A stretch of 64,000 nucleotides of DNA, taken from positions 5,497,501 through 5,561,500 of the forward strand of contig OW203732.1 of NCBI GenBank assembly GCA_934045075.1, read 5' to 3'. The stretch's first letter is position 1. Every line of letters begins with the position of its first letter. Both the position numbers and the translations under genes were made by a program. The notes below the pieces were generated by a model. It was given only the letters and a program-made list of their open reading frames with translations. It did not search any database and had not been told where the DNA came from. This document shows positions 49,262 through 61,882 of the stretch, in pieces. This DNA comes from Yponomeuta sedellus (taxonomy: Eukaryota > Arthropoda > Insecta > Lepidoptera > Yponomeutidae).

Positions 49262-49496
49262 AATTTTGAAAGTTGTATACTCCTGTGAAATGTGAAAATA
49301 CTGCTGGAGTAGCTAATCTATAATATAAAAATCAATCCCTGAATGTGTTGGTAAGCGCAAATCTCGAGAGCAGCTGAACCGATTTCGCAAATTCTTTTTT
49401 TTAGAATATTCCTTGAAGTACGAGGATGGTTCTTACGGAGAGAAAAATTAAAGAATCGACTGTTACGCGGTGCAAAGTTCGCTGGGTCAGCTAGTT
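49262..49496 (+). mobile_element. Family D Helitron-like element
   Basis: Forward copy with the extended 5' part, ending GCTGGGTCAGCTAGT. Compare 28465-28737. Confidence 0.65.
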
Positions 49497-49594
49497 AAAT
49501 ATCTACATATACTGCCACAAATAGTGACTTGTAACAAGTGAGAGTTAAATCATACCTCCTAGAGACGGAGCCCGCGTCCGAATAAGATCGTTGA

Positions 49595-49665
49595 AATAAT
49601 TCGGTAGGCGAGTTTAAGACAAGTCTACGCCGATAAGTAGAATTAAACTAGCCTACCGAATTATT
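49595..49665. repeat. Hairpin with 23-bp arms
   Basis: AATAATTCGGTAGGC at 49595 is mirrored by GCCTACCGAATTATT at 49651-49665; with one mismatch the arms extend to 23 bases. Confidence 0.85.
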
Positions 49666-49684
49666 GCGTGCATGTACCTAACTA

Positions 49685-49990
49685 CCTACTAATGAATGGT
49701 GATGTGGCAAAAGAGATCTGTTAGGATCGTGGTTTCTGCCTACCCCTCCGAGATTTAAACGTGAGTTCATGTTATGTTGTTTTCGACGACCTCTGTGGCG
49801 TAGCGGTAGCGCGTCTGCCTACCACGCAAGAGGTCCCGGGTTCGAATCGCGCCTGGGAACATAAAAAGCCTAGGTCTTAGATGTTTACATGTTTGTGATG
49901 TCGTTGTTTCTGGTTCCCACGACACAGGGTATCCTAGTGTGGGGCCAGAAGCAATGTATGTGCTTGGATGTAAATGTTATGTTATGAAGT
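49685..49990 (+). repeat. RTE-like LINE 3' end, then family E SINE
   Basis: 49685-49780 is a diverged LINE tail. 49786-49990 is a forward family E SINE, GACCTCTGTGGCGTAGCGGT with box B GGTTCGAATCGCGCC. Confidence 0.7.
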
Positions 49991-49999
49991 ACAAAATTA

Positions 50000-50960
50000 A
50001 AGATTCACTTATAGAAGAATAAGAGAACAAGAAGAGAAGAAGAAGAAATACATTTATTATAGACACAGTGCAAACGCCTCAGTACCTAAACAAACTTAAA
50101 ACATATTACTAAACATGACATTCACAAAAAAAAAGAAAGAAGAAAAACGAAAGGTCACGGCGTGTCACTGCTGCTATAAATGGCAACTGACTCAGCAGTA
50201 TGCTGATGGACAAGCCTTCAGCGCTGATTTTCAGTCAGTGCCAGGTGCTACCCCGAGCGTCACAGACTGCGGTGCGATACAATCATGGGCAATACCATAT
50301 ACAGTAGAATACTTATATGTTATAATAATATACAATAATACCTATATGAATAGAATACGTATTATGTATACAGAATAAAAAAGGTACTTAAAAAGTTTTA
50401 ATTAAGAGACAGAATAAGCTACAATAATATACAAATAAAATTATACACAAATGAATAACTAGCACTAATTAAATTAATTGAAAGATAAATATAATTACAT
50501 TTAATAAATGCACACACATGTATGTACTTAAATAAGAAAAGAATACGAGATATATATACATATACAAGATATATAGACTTATCAGTCATCGCTGCTCCGA
50601 TCGAGGCACCTTACAGTGAATTCTTTAACCCTGTGAATTTAGTGAAAAGTTATCTTTGAGGGCGTAGGTAATAGGCAATACTACCAGTCCATCATATAAG
50701 TCTTCAATCTTACCTAAATCCATTTTCACTTTCTTTAAAATGCAGTTCGTTTTTATAAAACCGTTAAAAGTTTTATCGTAAAACACTTATCACTTGTGTT
50801 GGCGGCGAAATAGAAACAAGTCATTAAAAATTATTTATGTTCTTCAATTTATGGCTTCAGTTTTCGGCGATAACCCCGAGTTATCTTGCAGCAAGTGTTC
50901 GACCAACACTTAGGAGACTGTCGGGTCTGGGTTGGTGAGCGCTCCGTACTAAGCGTTTTT
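50000..50960. other. Intergenic stretch without recognised feature
   Basis: AT-rich, several short open frames without coding bias. Confidence 0.4.
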
Positions 50961-50967
50961 CATCATA

Positions 50968-51336
50968 ACATCGTTATCAACCCGTGTATGTCCCCACTGC
51001 TGGGGCACGGGTCTCTTCCTGCATCGCAGGAAGGTTAGGCCATACTCCACCACGGGGGCCAAGTCCGGGTTGGTGGAGGATTGTAAGACAGTGGCGGGCC
51101 TTACTGTCAGAAGTTATCAAGCCGCCCATAAGGCCTCTGACATGGCTTAACGACTGCCATTATATGACAGCCGGCACCAACGGCTTAACGTGCCTTGCGA
51201 AGCACGGAAGCGCTCGGAAAAATGCCACTAGCGGTAGTCACGGGACGCTCACCCATCTTGTACCTGACCGCGCCTGTTGTTGCTTAACCAAGTGATTGAT
51301 TCCAATCACTCGGTTCGCCTAGGCCACGAGCGCTTC
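50968..51336 (-). repeat. Family B retroposon, full reverse copy
   Basis: From ATCAACCCGTGTATGTCCCC to GGCCACGAGCGCTTC. Confidence 0.8.
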
Positions 51337-51825
51337 AATCATCATCAATCTTCATCATAACATCAAATCACACTAATTATTATAAAGGAGAAAGTTTGTG
51401 AGTGTGAATGAATGAAAATTCTTTATTGCACTAAAAACAAATTTGTACAAAGGCGAGCTTAATACTAGTTAGTATTTTCTTCCAGCTAACCCACGATAAT
51501 GTGGACAGTGGAAGGGGTGGTGCCAGTAAACAGCATAATATAGGAGTGATTTATTGCATAACCTAGGTTAATTAAATAATACAAATATAATTTAAATAAT
51601 AATAATAATAATATTGGACTTTTTGCATCTACTTAATGATTTAGACAGCGTCCAGTGGTATCTTCACGCACACTAGATGGGTGACGGGACCACTCCGACG
51701 CTGTAGTGCCTGGGACATGGTTTTATAGATGGTGAAGGCTTGCCCAGCACCTATACCATCCTGACAGCTTAGTCGGCCTAGCCCACAGGAAAGACTTGTC
51801 AATACGTGCGGAGCCAACCAAGCCG

Positions 51826-52260
51826 CGGGTTTCCTCACGATGTTTTCCTCCACCATTAGCGTGTGGTATTGGGACTACAAATTCGCAAATGTACGTAACT
51901 TTGAAATTAAACAAAGTCATTGGTACATGCCCGCACTCGGGATCGAACCTGGGGCTCTCGCTTGCCAGTCCATGGTTCTACCCACTGAGCTACCACCGCT
52001 TAATTTAATTTAAATTTAAATATACATACCTTATTCCCGAAAATATCTTATTCCCGTGGGAAAATCGTTAAATCGCGGGTAATACTGCGGGGCACAGCTA
52101 GTATAATACTTATTATAAAGGCGAATCTTTGTGAGTGTGTATGTTCGTTACTTCCTCACGCCTAAACGGCTGGAGTGATTTTAATAAAATTTCAAAGTAA
52201 TATAAAGTAAATAAAAAAAATTTGTTAAGTAATCTTGGTTCGGGTTGACAAATTCTGTTT
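51826..52260. repeat. Family F copy, then a Helitron-like fragment
   Basis: 51826-52002 is a reverse family F copy with tRNA-like end (CCACTGAGCTACCACCGC). 52085-52260 (TATAAAGGCGAATCTTTGTG, CGTTACTTCCTCACGCCTAA) resembles the 5' part of non-autonomous Helitrons of moths and butterflies. Confidence 0.5.
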
Positions 52261-52541
52261 AAAAGAAAAGATTTCTACGCACATTACTACCACCTCTCGT
52301 TACATAGTTACAATATTGAATTTGGGTCCCTCCAGCTCAGTTAAGTTAATGCTCAGAGGGTTTGTGGGGGATTTTTTCAGTTCAGTTTTTAAATTTTCAT
52401 CCATTTAATGCATTTTATTATACGTTTCTTAGATATATGCTGATTGCCTATAAAACTCGCGCGAACACAACAAATTGATTGAGATTTTGTTCATCAAAAT
52501 TCGACCATTGGTTAAGAAGTTATAAGGCAACATACAATCGA

Positions 52542-52643
52542 ACATACATACATACATACATACATACATACATACATACATACATACATACATACATACA
52601 TACATACATACATACATACATACATACATACATACATACATAC
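52542..52643. repeat. CATA microsatellite
   Basis: About 25 uninterrupted CATA units. Confidence 0.97.
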
Positions 52644-52894
52644 GAGCCAAAGAGATTACCCTCCTTTTGGGCTCCGCGGCAGTCGCGTAAAAACAAGATA
52701 AGATAAGAATATTCTTTATTGTACACTGGAAAAACATAAAATACAAAGTAATTACAAATATACATAGTACATTTGGCGGCCTTATTGCTAAAAGTAATTT
52801 CTTCCTGACAACCTTACGATGGAAGGTTGCTGAAGGAAATTAGAAAGACGGGTAGCAAGTGCAAATTAGAATATTGATACATACTTATCTATAT

Positions 52895-53475
52895 TATAAA
52901 AATGAATCCCTGAATGTGTTGGTAAGCGCACATCTCGAGAGCAGCTGAACCGATTTCGCTTATTATTTTTTTAGAATATTCCTTAAAGTATAAGGATGGT
53001 TTTTACACATAGGAAAATTAAAAAAAATTAAAGAATCGACTGTTAAGCGGTACGAAGTTTGCTGGGTCAGCTAGTTATAAATAAATATCTACATATACTT
53101 ACATAAGCTGTGTGGTGTCGGCCTAGAGAATATCACCAACCCAATTCTTCCCGCGGGTGTCGTAAAAGGCGACTAAGGGACACAAACCGGGGGGTGAGCA
53201 TCAGCGCCCCCTGCAGTACAATTCTACCGAACTGCGATCCCCAACTCGCATGCCCAGCGTGGGGATTATGGGCATTACCCCCTATGATTGCACAACGTGG
53301 TGCTCATTAGGGGAGGGTTATGTCCAGCAGTGGACTAAAATAGCCTGACGAACGACGACGACGACGACTTACACAAGAAGTACAAAAATGGTTCTTACGG
53401 AGGGAAAAATAAAAAATAATAAAGAACCGACTGTTAGGCGGTACGAAGTTCGCTGGGTCAGCTAGTAATATTAAT
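52895..53475 (+). mobile_element. Family D element split by a family C LINE end
   Basis: 52895-53075 is a family D copy. 53110-53360 is a forward family C 3' end with a GACGACGACG tail. 53385-53475 is a second 3' half of family D. Confidence 0.65.
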
Positions 53476-53740
53476 ACAACACAGCCATGTTACTGTAGGT
53501 ACTCCGATATAAAAAGAGATGATGAATAATTTTATTTAATCGGCTGACCTCCCACCTCATCTTGTTTTCGTTGTAACATTATCTCTATGCATCCAATCAT
53601 CGTCTTCAATTTGGCTCGACTCGCCTAATTATTACTTATTTATAGTTTTAAACTCATGTTATTGATTTACAAGCTGATAACAACGTTCCTTTGGAGGATA
53701 TTGAGGTCACAACAAAAGTTTCTTGATAGGCATGATTGGG

Positions 53741-54071
53741 TTTGAAGTATGTTTATACTATTTTTATTTTTAATGCACTAACTCGTGCATTAAAAATAAA
53801 AATAGTATAATCATGTGGGTACAGCGATATCATTCCGATGTTAAAACCTAACTGCAAAGTAGGTAGTCGGGGCTGCAATCTATTTCAGCCAGATGTCGCT
53901 GCCTGTACGTAATACAGAGAATAGTGTAAAGAGGTTCGAAATTTCACTGATGCCGGTGAGTCGCCCATTAGCTCAGTTGGATAGAGCGCTGGCATGGATA
54001 GCCAGAGATCGCGGGTTCGAATCCTGGCATGGGTGGAATTTTTTGCCTCTAAATAGGTTTTTGAAGTATGT
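53741..54071 (+). repeat. Family A copy with 24-bp fold-back head and 12-bp target-site duplication
   Basis: Full forward unit preceded by an inverted copy of its own tail: arms 53754-53777 and 53786-53809 are perfect complements. Perfect TTTGAAGTATGT at 53741-53752 and 54060-54071 encloses both parts. Confidence 0.9.
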
Positions 54072-54195
54072 GTTAGCGAAGTATGTATATTGTTAGGGAA
54101 GCTTACTAATTATGGGGAACTTAGCTCAAAATTTTATTGGAATAGAATAGTATTTAATTTTAGGTATGTAATTAATAGGTAGAAAAACTCTATAA

Positions 54196-54322
54196 AAAGT
54201 ATCCGGAACCGGCGTGCGTGCATGCAACGACTTATGAACGTTGATGAAGCGAAGGTGATCTGTCAGGATCGTGGCAATCCCTGGTCTCTGCCTGCCCCTC
54301 TGGGATACAGGCGTGAGGTTAT
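54196..54322 (+). mobile_element. RTE-like LINE 3' end
   Basis: ACCGGCGTGCGTGCATGCAA to GGGATACAGGCGTGAGGTTA, leading without break into the ATGT array. Confidence 0.75.
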
Positions 54323-55240
54323 GCATGTATGTATGTATGTATGTATGTATGTATGTATGTATGTATGTATGTATGTATGTATGTATGTATGTATGTATGT
54401 ATGTATGTATGTATGTATGTATGTATGTATGTATGTATGTATGTATGTATGTATGTATGTATGTATGTATGTATGTATGTATGTATGTATGTATGTATGT
54501 ATGTATGTATGTATGTATGTATGTATGTATGTATGTATGTATGTATGTATGTATGTATGTATGTATGTATGTATGCATGCATGTATGTATGTATGTATGT
54601 ATGTATGTATGTATGTATGTATGTATGTATGTATGTATGTATGTATGTATGTATGTATGTATGTATGTATGTATGTATGTATGTATGTTTGTATGTATGT
54701 ATGTTTGTATGTATGTATGTTTGTATGTATGTATGTATGTATGTATGTATGTATGTATGTATGTATGTATGTATGTATGTATGTATGTATGTATGTATGT
54801 ATGTATGTATGTATGTATGTATGTATGTATGTATGTATGTATGTATGTATGTATGTATGTATGTATGTATGTATGTATGTATGTATGTATGTATGTATGT
54901 ATGTATGTATGTATGTATGTATGTATGTATGTATGTATGTATGTATGTATGTATGTATGTATGTATGTATGTATGTATGTATGTATGTATGTATGTATGT
55001 ATGTATGTATGTATGTATGTATGTATGTATGTATGTATGTATGTATGTATGTATGTATGTATGTATGTATGTATGTATGTATGTATGTATGTATGTATGT
55101 ATGTATGTATGTATGTATGTATGTATGTATGTATGTATGTATGTATGTATGTATGTATGTATGTATGTATGTATGTATGTATGTATGTATGTATGTATGT
55201 GTGTATGTATGTATGTATGTATGTATGTATTTATGTATGT
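54323..55240. repeat. ATGT microsatellite, about 915 bp
   Basis: Over 220 units, with GCATGCATG near 54573, three TTTG variants between 54680 and 54725, and a GTGT near 55200. The long open frames through it are artefacts of the repeat. Confidence 0.98.
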
Positions 55241-55534
55241 AAAAACTCTATTTTTATATAAAACTATAAATTTGTTTCTGAGTTCTACAGTCTCCCAAGA
55301 GAAACAAGAAATGAATCACATTTGTATCAATTGTGAGTTTTAAAAAAGATTTAGGGCATTTTAACTAAAAAAAGTGGATCACTTCTACAACAAAAACAGA
55401 ATAAAACTTGATAATGCTGTATCTGTACTAGCTTTTTTACCGAAAACGGCCAGGATTGGTCGAATCTATGAATAGGTACTCACAACTTAGTAAACGACCA
55501 GTGACGTCACTAATTTCTCCGCAACATGACTGTA

Positions 55535-55902
55535 GAGCGTTTTGGCCTAGCGGAACCGAGTGATTGGAATCAATTACTTGAGTTAAGCAACAACAGGCGC
55601 GGTCAGGTGCAGGATGTGTGACCGTCCCGTGACTACCGCTAGTGGCATTTTTCCGAGCGCTTCCGTGCTTCGTAAGGCACGTAAAGGCGTTGGTGCCGGC
55701 TGTCATGTAATGGCAGTCATTAAGGCATGTCAGAGGCCTTATGGGCGGCTCGATAACGTCTGACCGTAAGGCACGCCACTGTCTTACAATCCTCCACGAA
55801 CCTGGACTTGGCCCCCGTGGTGGAGTATGGCCTAACCTTCCTGCGATGCACGATGAGACCCGTGCCCCCATCAGTGGGGACACACAAGGGTTGATATCGA
55901 GC
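55535..55902 (+). repeat. Family B retroposon, full copy
   Basis: Forward copy from GCGTTTTGGCCTAGCGGAAC to ACACACAAGGGTTGATATCG. Confidence 0.78.
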
Positions 55903-56362
55903 ACTTATTAAACACAAACGAAAAATCCGATTTTCAGCAACCTGTCAAATAGCCTATTACATGTGCCGAGGACTAGTTGAATTCCCTTGTTGCAACAAAT
56001 CGCGTACTCGGTCCAATCGCACATTAAGGCCCACACTTGTGCCGCTTGTGTCAACTCGTACACGCAATTCCCTGGGGCGTCATAAGTTAAGCGAGCTTGG
56101 ATCAAACCGCCCGAAGCAGTGTGCGGGCACTAGTCGATTTATGACCGCCCGATGTATGGCTGTGAGGTAATGTCTCTGCGATAGTGCGAGGCGCGACGTT
56201 TTAGTGACGCCTACTGGGCCGCTTTCATAGTTTACTAGCCGTGCCATGCCTTGTTACCCGCAGTTTATCAATTTTACCATAGGAATTAGATATTAGATTG
56301 TTGGCGCGAGCTATATTTAGGGTCCATCCTTTCTATCGTACATTTTAAAAAAATATATATAT

Positions 56363-56573
56363 TTATGGACATATTACACAGATCTCGTTAGCCCTAATAC
56401 TAAGTACAACTAAATGACTTGTGTTATAGGTGCTAACTCGACGATAGATTTAATACAATAAATAAATACATAGATAACGTCCAAGACCCGAGACGAACTA
56501 GAAAAGTTCGTTTCCGAGACCTTCGGTTTTACAGTCAGCGTGCCAAACCACTGCGCCACCGAGGTCGTCATAT
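56363..56573 (-). repeat. tRNA-derived SINE, reverse copy
   Basis: Minus strand opens GACGACCTCGGTGGCGCAGT and runs to a TAATATGTCCATA end. Part of box B is lost here. The same SINE recurs at 57752-57990 with box B GTTTCGATCCCCGG kept. Confidence 0.65.
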
Positions 56574-56638
56574 AACATACATACAACATACATACATCAT
56601 ATAACATACATATAACATACATACATACATACATACAT

Positions 56639-56691
<53 letters not shown>

Positions 56692-57057
56692 TACATACAT
56701 ACATACATACATACATACATACAAACATACACACTAATTGTTAGAACCATACATACATACACACACACACACACATACACATACACCGACACACACACTA
56801 GCATAAAATCATTCAGATTACTGCTGAAAATGCAGTGTGTTACTTTGAAACACTGGACAACTCAATTATGTCTCGTTTCTTTATTTGTATTTAGGATTAG
56901 GATCTAGTTTTAGTTAGTTTTTAAGTCGGTGAGTGCTGAAAAACAGCGCCGTCTATGTCATTGTTGTCTTTGGCGGCACACGCTGCCTACATACATACAA
57001 CATACATACAACATACATACATCATATAACATACATATAACATACATACATACATAA

Positions 57058-57104
<47 letters not shown>

Positions 57105-57454
57105 TACATACATACATACATACATACATACATACATACATACATACATACATACATACATACATACATACATACATACATACATACATACATACATACA
57201 TACATACATACACCCATACATACATACACACACACACACACATACACATACACCGACACACACACTAGCATAAAATCATTCAGATTACTGCTGAAAATGC
57301 AGTGTGTTACTTTGAAACACTGGACAACTCAATTATGTCTCGTTTCTTTATTTGTATTTAGGATTAGGATCTGGTTTTAGTTAGTTTTTAAGTCGGTGAG
57401 TGCTGAAAAACAGCGCCGTCTATGTCATTGTTGTCTTTGGCGGCACACGCTGAG
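56573..57454 (+). repeat. 467-bp tandem duplication with CATA and CA arrays
   Basis: The block CTAGCATAAAATCATTCAGA ... GTCTTTGGCGGCACACGCTG occurs at 56798-56990 and 57265-57454, each preceded by mixed CATA and CA arrays. The copies are nearly identical in the unique part; array lengths differ. Confidence 0.85.
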
Positions 57455-57751
57455 CACACACCTTTTGTCGCCAACTGTCACAACAATGACTTCATGTCAT
57501 TATTTGTAATTTCTCCTTTTACTCTTTTTCTTCTACTGTTGGTCGCAATAAATAATTTTTTACTTTACTTTTACTGTTTTACTTTTATTTTGTGAAACGT
57601 AGCCTATGTGTTAATCCAGGGTGTCAACAAACTCCTTACGAAATTGTTTTTCAAAATCGTTCCAGCCGCTTAGACGTGAAGAAGTAACTAACATACATAC
57701 TCACAAACTTTCGCCCTTATGATTAGTGTGATAATAAATAATAATAATAAA

Positions 57752-57990
57752 TAAATATTAATGGACATATTACACAGATCTCGTTAGCCCTATACTAAGT
57801 ACAACTAAATGACTTGTGTAATAGGTGCTAACTCGACGATAGATTTAAAACAATAAATACAGAGATAACATCCAAGACCCGGAACAAACTAGAAAAGTTC
57901 GTTTCCTAGTGTGACCCGGCCGGGGATCGAAACCGAGACCTTCGGTTGCACAGTCAGCGTGCTAAACCGCTGCGCCACCGAGGTCGTCAC
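57752..57990 (-). repeat. tRNA-derived SINE, second reverse copy
   Basis: Same SINE as at 56363-56573, complete with GGTCTCGGTTTCGATCCCCG on the minus strand. Confidence 0.7.
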
Positions 57991-58289
57991 CGAGGTGATG
58001 TGATATTAGTGTGATAATGTGAATAATAGTTTGACTAGAACATATCCCACTGTCAGTACCAAGCTACGTACGTACCTACTGGAGCCGTTTTGGAGGAATT
58101 GTATAACACAGTGACACGAGACTTCTTTAGATTAGACTAGCTAACTCCGCAAACGTCATCCTTTGTCTCAAATTAGATCTTCGTCCATCTCTACGCCAAG
58201 TTTCATATAAATCCGTAAGCCGTTATTGCGTGATTGAGTGACAAAGATCCAACGATCGAAAAATCTTCGCAAACTTTCACATTTCTGTT

Positions 58290-58502
58290 AGCTTTTAGAA
58301 TATACCTCAGGCTATAAATTAGGCCTTGGTTTTCGCCGAAAGCACACGAGTGTAATACTACTTCCTGCTCTGTATAAAAAATTTCTTCACTATTTATTTT
58401 GAGAAGTTAATGTAAAATTAAGTGTCATATTAGTTCCGATATTTCTATTACACGAATATATCCGATTCTATCCGATAGTAGCCGAGGTACATTCTAAAAG
58501 CT
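58290..58502. repeat. Miniature inverted-repeat element, copy 2
   Basis: Same family as 47277-47484 in the opposite orientation. Here the inverted ends extend outward to CTGTTAGCTTTTAGAATATA (58285) and its complement ending at 58507. Confidence 0.8.
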
Positions 58503-58769
58503 AACAGATTGTACCAAAGTTAACATGTCGCCGCTGTACGAGACAGTACAACAAGAAGGTGCATGGCACATCCTAAAAAGGTTAATTTTCTTTTTATTTG
58601 AAATAGTTTTTCTTTTGTTATTTTGTCACTATGCATCTTCACCTAGATCTATTAAGATGTCAATGTTTTATTTTTATTACTAATACAGTCCATTAATAAC
58701 TTTAAACTGATGTTTGATTGCGACCCAAACATCCGCCAATTGTACTGTATCTTTGTAACTATTTTTGAT

Positions 58770-59195
58770 TAGATTAGATTAGACTATTTTTATTTTTAAT
58801 GCACTAACCCGTGCTAAGGAACAAATTTAAAAACCTATTTAGAGGCTAAAAATTTCACCCATGGTTTTTAAATTTGTTCCTTAGCACGGGTTAGTGCATT
58901 AAAAATAAAAATAATCTAATCATGTGGGTACAGTGATATCGTTCCTATGTTAAAACCTAACTGCAAAGTAGGTAGTCGGGGCTGTAAGTAATGCAATTTG
59001 CTTAAGTCAGATGTCGCTGCCTGTACGTAATACAGAGAATAGTGTAAAGAGGTTCAAAATTTCACTGATGCCGTGAGTCGCCCATTGGCCCAATTGGTAG
59101 AGCGCTGGCACGGATAGCCAGAGGTTGCGGGTTCGAATCCCGGCATGGGTGAAATTTTTAGCCTCTAAATAGGTTTTTAAATAGATTAGATTAGA
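58770..59195 (+). repeat. Family A copy with perfect 50-bp fold-back and target-site duplication
   Basis: Inverted tail 58786-58835 and forward tail sequence 58863-58912 are exact complements of 50 bases around a 27-base loop; a full forward unit follows to 59181. TAGATTAGATTAGA at 58770-58783 and 59182-59195, though the target itself is repetitive. Confidence 0.88.
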
Positions 59196-59399
59196 ACACT
59201 TTGTTTTACACACCAGAAAACCAAATAAATAAAAAGGCTTACATGTCTAAGTATTGCCGTACACAATTGGTGGTCTTATTACTGAAAGCGATCTCTTCCA
59301 GACAACTTTTTATGTTTGTTTTTTTCTGTCAACAGCTTAAGTATGACGTCGAGAAAAACATTAACGGACTTGTAAGTCGTTATAAATAACAACACGATT

Positions 59400-60480
59400 C
59401 CTCTAATGCCCTCCTTGGTGTCAATTTATTTGTGCATTTGTGTGTGTGATTCTTGTAAAAACTTCATCACAGACCATTTTAATCAGGGTTTCGGATGTTT
59501 TGAGGAAACCTGCTTTTTTTTTTATTAAGTAGGTTACACTTTACCCCAGTCACGCCTGATGGTAAACGAAGACGGGGTCTATACGATGTTACGTTCTTAC
59601 CTGTCAAATGCCGGTTAACTCTACTTTTAAAGACACCAAGGATATAATGTCTCCGGACAGACAGACGATGGCAGCGTGTTCCACAACTTTGCTGTTCTTA
59701 TTATAAAATCATTCGCGAATCGCTCGGTGCGGATTCGCGGCTTTTCTAAATAGTGGCGTAAAATTGCAACGAAACTTCAGGAGATAACTAAATAAAACGA
59801 GCGGGTTTTAATAAATCCACCATCCATAAAGCTAACTCGCATTTAAATTCGTTCCGAACTACAAATAAGCCCAATTCCGATGTAATCGATGGCCCGTAGC
59901 GTTAACTCGCAAATAAAAAAGGCCAAAATATAAATAACAGGAGCCGGCAGCCATTGATCAACTGGGTATTGAATTATTTTGATGCGAAGCACATTCACAC
60001 TCAACCCAATTAATACGAAGATCTATAAAGATAATATGCAAATGGCTCGGGCACCATCGACCATCTTTACATTCTCTGTCCCTCTCTTGTGTTAATATTT
60101 GCTATATGTCGCTCCCGTTCTGTCCCGGGTAAGTGTTTGACACCCACTCCGATGTGCTCTTCGTTTTGTGCCGGGCAATCATTCATCTCTCTCGTTTGGG
60201 CAAAACGGTTATTTTCTTGACGGATCTTTTTTTACCCCGTAGTCGTAAACGAGAAGGGAGTGAAATGTTCTCAGCGTTCATGTATGTATGTATGTTTAGG
60301 TGGTTTTTTTCAGCTTAACTAATAAATATCTTCTAAACGCTTGCTGTTATGTTATTAGATAAGCCCCTCAGGTGTGGCGTAGATAACCTTAAAACGTATT
60401 TTCATTTTCAATTTTTATAATGCTCCCAACAAGCAAACGCTTTTTTTCATAATGAATATTTGTACTATCTTCGTATCTCA
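59400..60480. promoter_or_regulatory. Long unique stretch, possible regulatory DNA
   Basis: Little repeat content and no open frame of note. Contains an octamer-like ATATGCAAAT near 60027 and two related GTTAACTCGCAAAT/GCTAACTCGCATTT motifs near 59831 and 59900. Regulatory role is a guess. Confidence 0.2.
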
Positions 60481-60499
60481 GCGGGTACCAATAGCTTTG

Positions 60500-61730
60500 T
60501 TTTCAAGTTAGGTACATTTGTGAAGTTTTAGTAATAATACCTACCACTCGCTAACGGAGAGGGAAACAATCGTGAGGAAACCTGAGTGTCTGAGGTGTTC
60601 AGATAGCTCAGCGCTTTAAATGCCAGTCAACGGTAGGTGCGCGTGGTAATAAAGCCCATACTCTCTCTTAAATAAGGCCCTGTAAACCAACATTTTGTAT
60701 TATCAAGATACTATAACTCTCTCTCTCTCTCTTACCAGCTTTAGTCCCACGTGGCGATGGAGATGCTCTCCTTATTTTCTCTCTTGACGCCCTATTCATG
60801 ATCTCGTTTATCGATGCTCAGCATTCTGTGAGATCTTTCTTTATTAAGAAAAACAACCACCTAATTTTGGGTATTCCTATGGATCCTAGTCCAGAAGTTT
60901 ATAGAAATAGCACTCGTTACCAATGTAGTCCGGAGGCTTTCGTGAAGAAACTATGAAAAAAACAGTATTGAATCTTGAAAAATCTTTTTTATGGTACCTA
61001 TCCATTCTCTACCCCAAATCTGTATGAATGACTTCACATCCATCCATCCCCTGGAGCTCTGCCCAGGAATTGATAGCACTTTGTTATAAATGTAGTCCGG
61101 AGGCATTCGTCAAGAAAGTATAAGAAAAAAAATTGAATAATCTGTTTTTATGGTATCCATTCTTTCCCCCACGCTCTTACGTAATTATGACTTACATCAA
61201 TTCTGGCAGTCGGGTTTTTTATTTATTTTCAGTTTCTAATTTCCTTTCAGAGTCCAGTAATAATCGCACCCAAATAAATGAACTAGTGAATATTTTCTCA
61301 AAAACGCGATCGGGTCATTACTTGGCGACGTTTACTAATCGCCGCGCGTTACGTTATTTATTTATTCTACTGTAAATCGATTAATAACGTTGTCTTACGG
61401 CTTGTATTAATTTCATTATTTAACACCTCCGTACCCATTATGGGGGTTCCCGAAGTGCTTAATTTGCGACGATTAAACGATCAAATTTATAAATTTTAAT
61501 GTTGTATCTACTACCTGTTGATCGTGTGAATTTGCTAATTAAAGAGAAGGGTAACGGCACTAATATTTTATACACAACATTGACTAAGTAGTTAACTGTA
61601 ATACGTTATTAATGTTAATCATTTTGTATACGTTCGTACCTACATCGCCTTTATATAATTAGGTACGTTTACCTACTATCGTCATCTTTAATTCCTATCC
61701 ATTCTTACCCATATAGTCATACGGTATAGG
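60500..61730. other. Intergenic stretch, family F fragment and a short duplication
   Basis: 60515-60680 is a forward family F fragment. A block with TGTAGTCCGGAGGC occurs at about 60890-60995 and 61068-61160, an old partial duplication. 61380-61730 is AT-rich with many TAAT motifs and no gene. Confidence 0.45.
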
Positions 61731-61739
61731 TACTACGTA

Positions 61740-61882
61740 CGTAATAAAGAGAATATTGTAAAGAGGTTCGAAATTTCACTGACCCAGTGAGCTCAGTTGG
61801 AAAGAGCGCTGGCGCGGATAGCCAGAGGTCGCGGGTTCGAATCCCGGCATGGGTGGAATTTTTAGCCTCTAAATAGGTTTTT
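61740..61882 (+). repeat. Family A, 5'-truncated forward copy
   Basis: Starts ACGTAATAAAGAGAATATTG and ends AGGTTTTTATAC. Intact tRNA-like part. Confidence 0.78.

Noticed and set aside
54222..55343. Open frames of 300 to 373 codons, repeating Met-Tyr-Val-Cys
   Set aside because: They are translations of the ATGT microsatellite in several frames, with no coding meaning.
55437..55904. 155-codon open frame on the minus strand
   Set aside because: It is the antisense translation of a family B retroposon. Similar peptides appear at every other family B copy.
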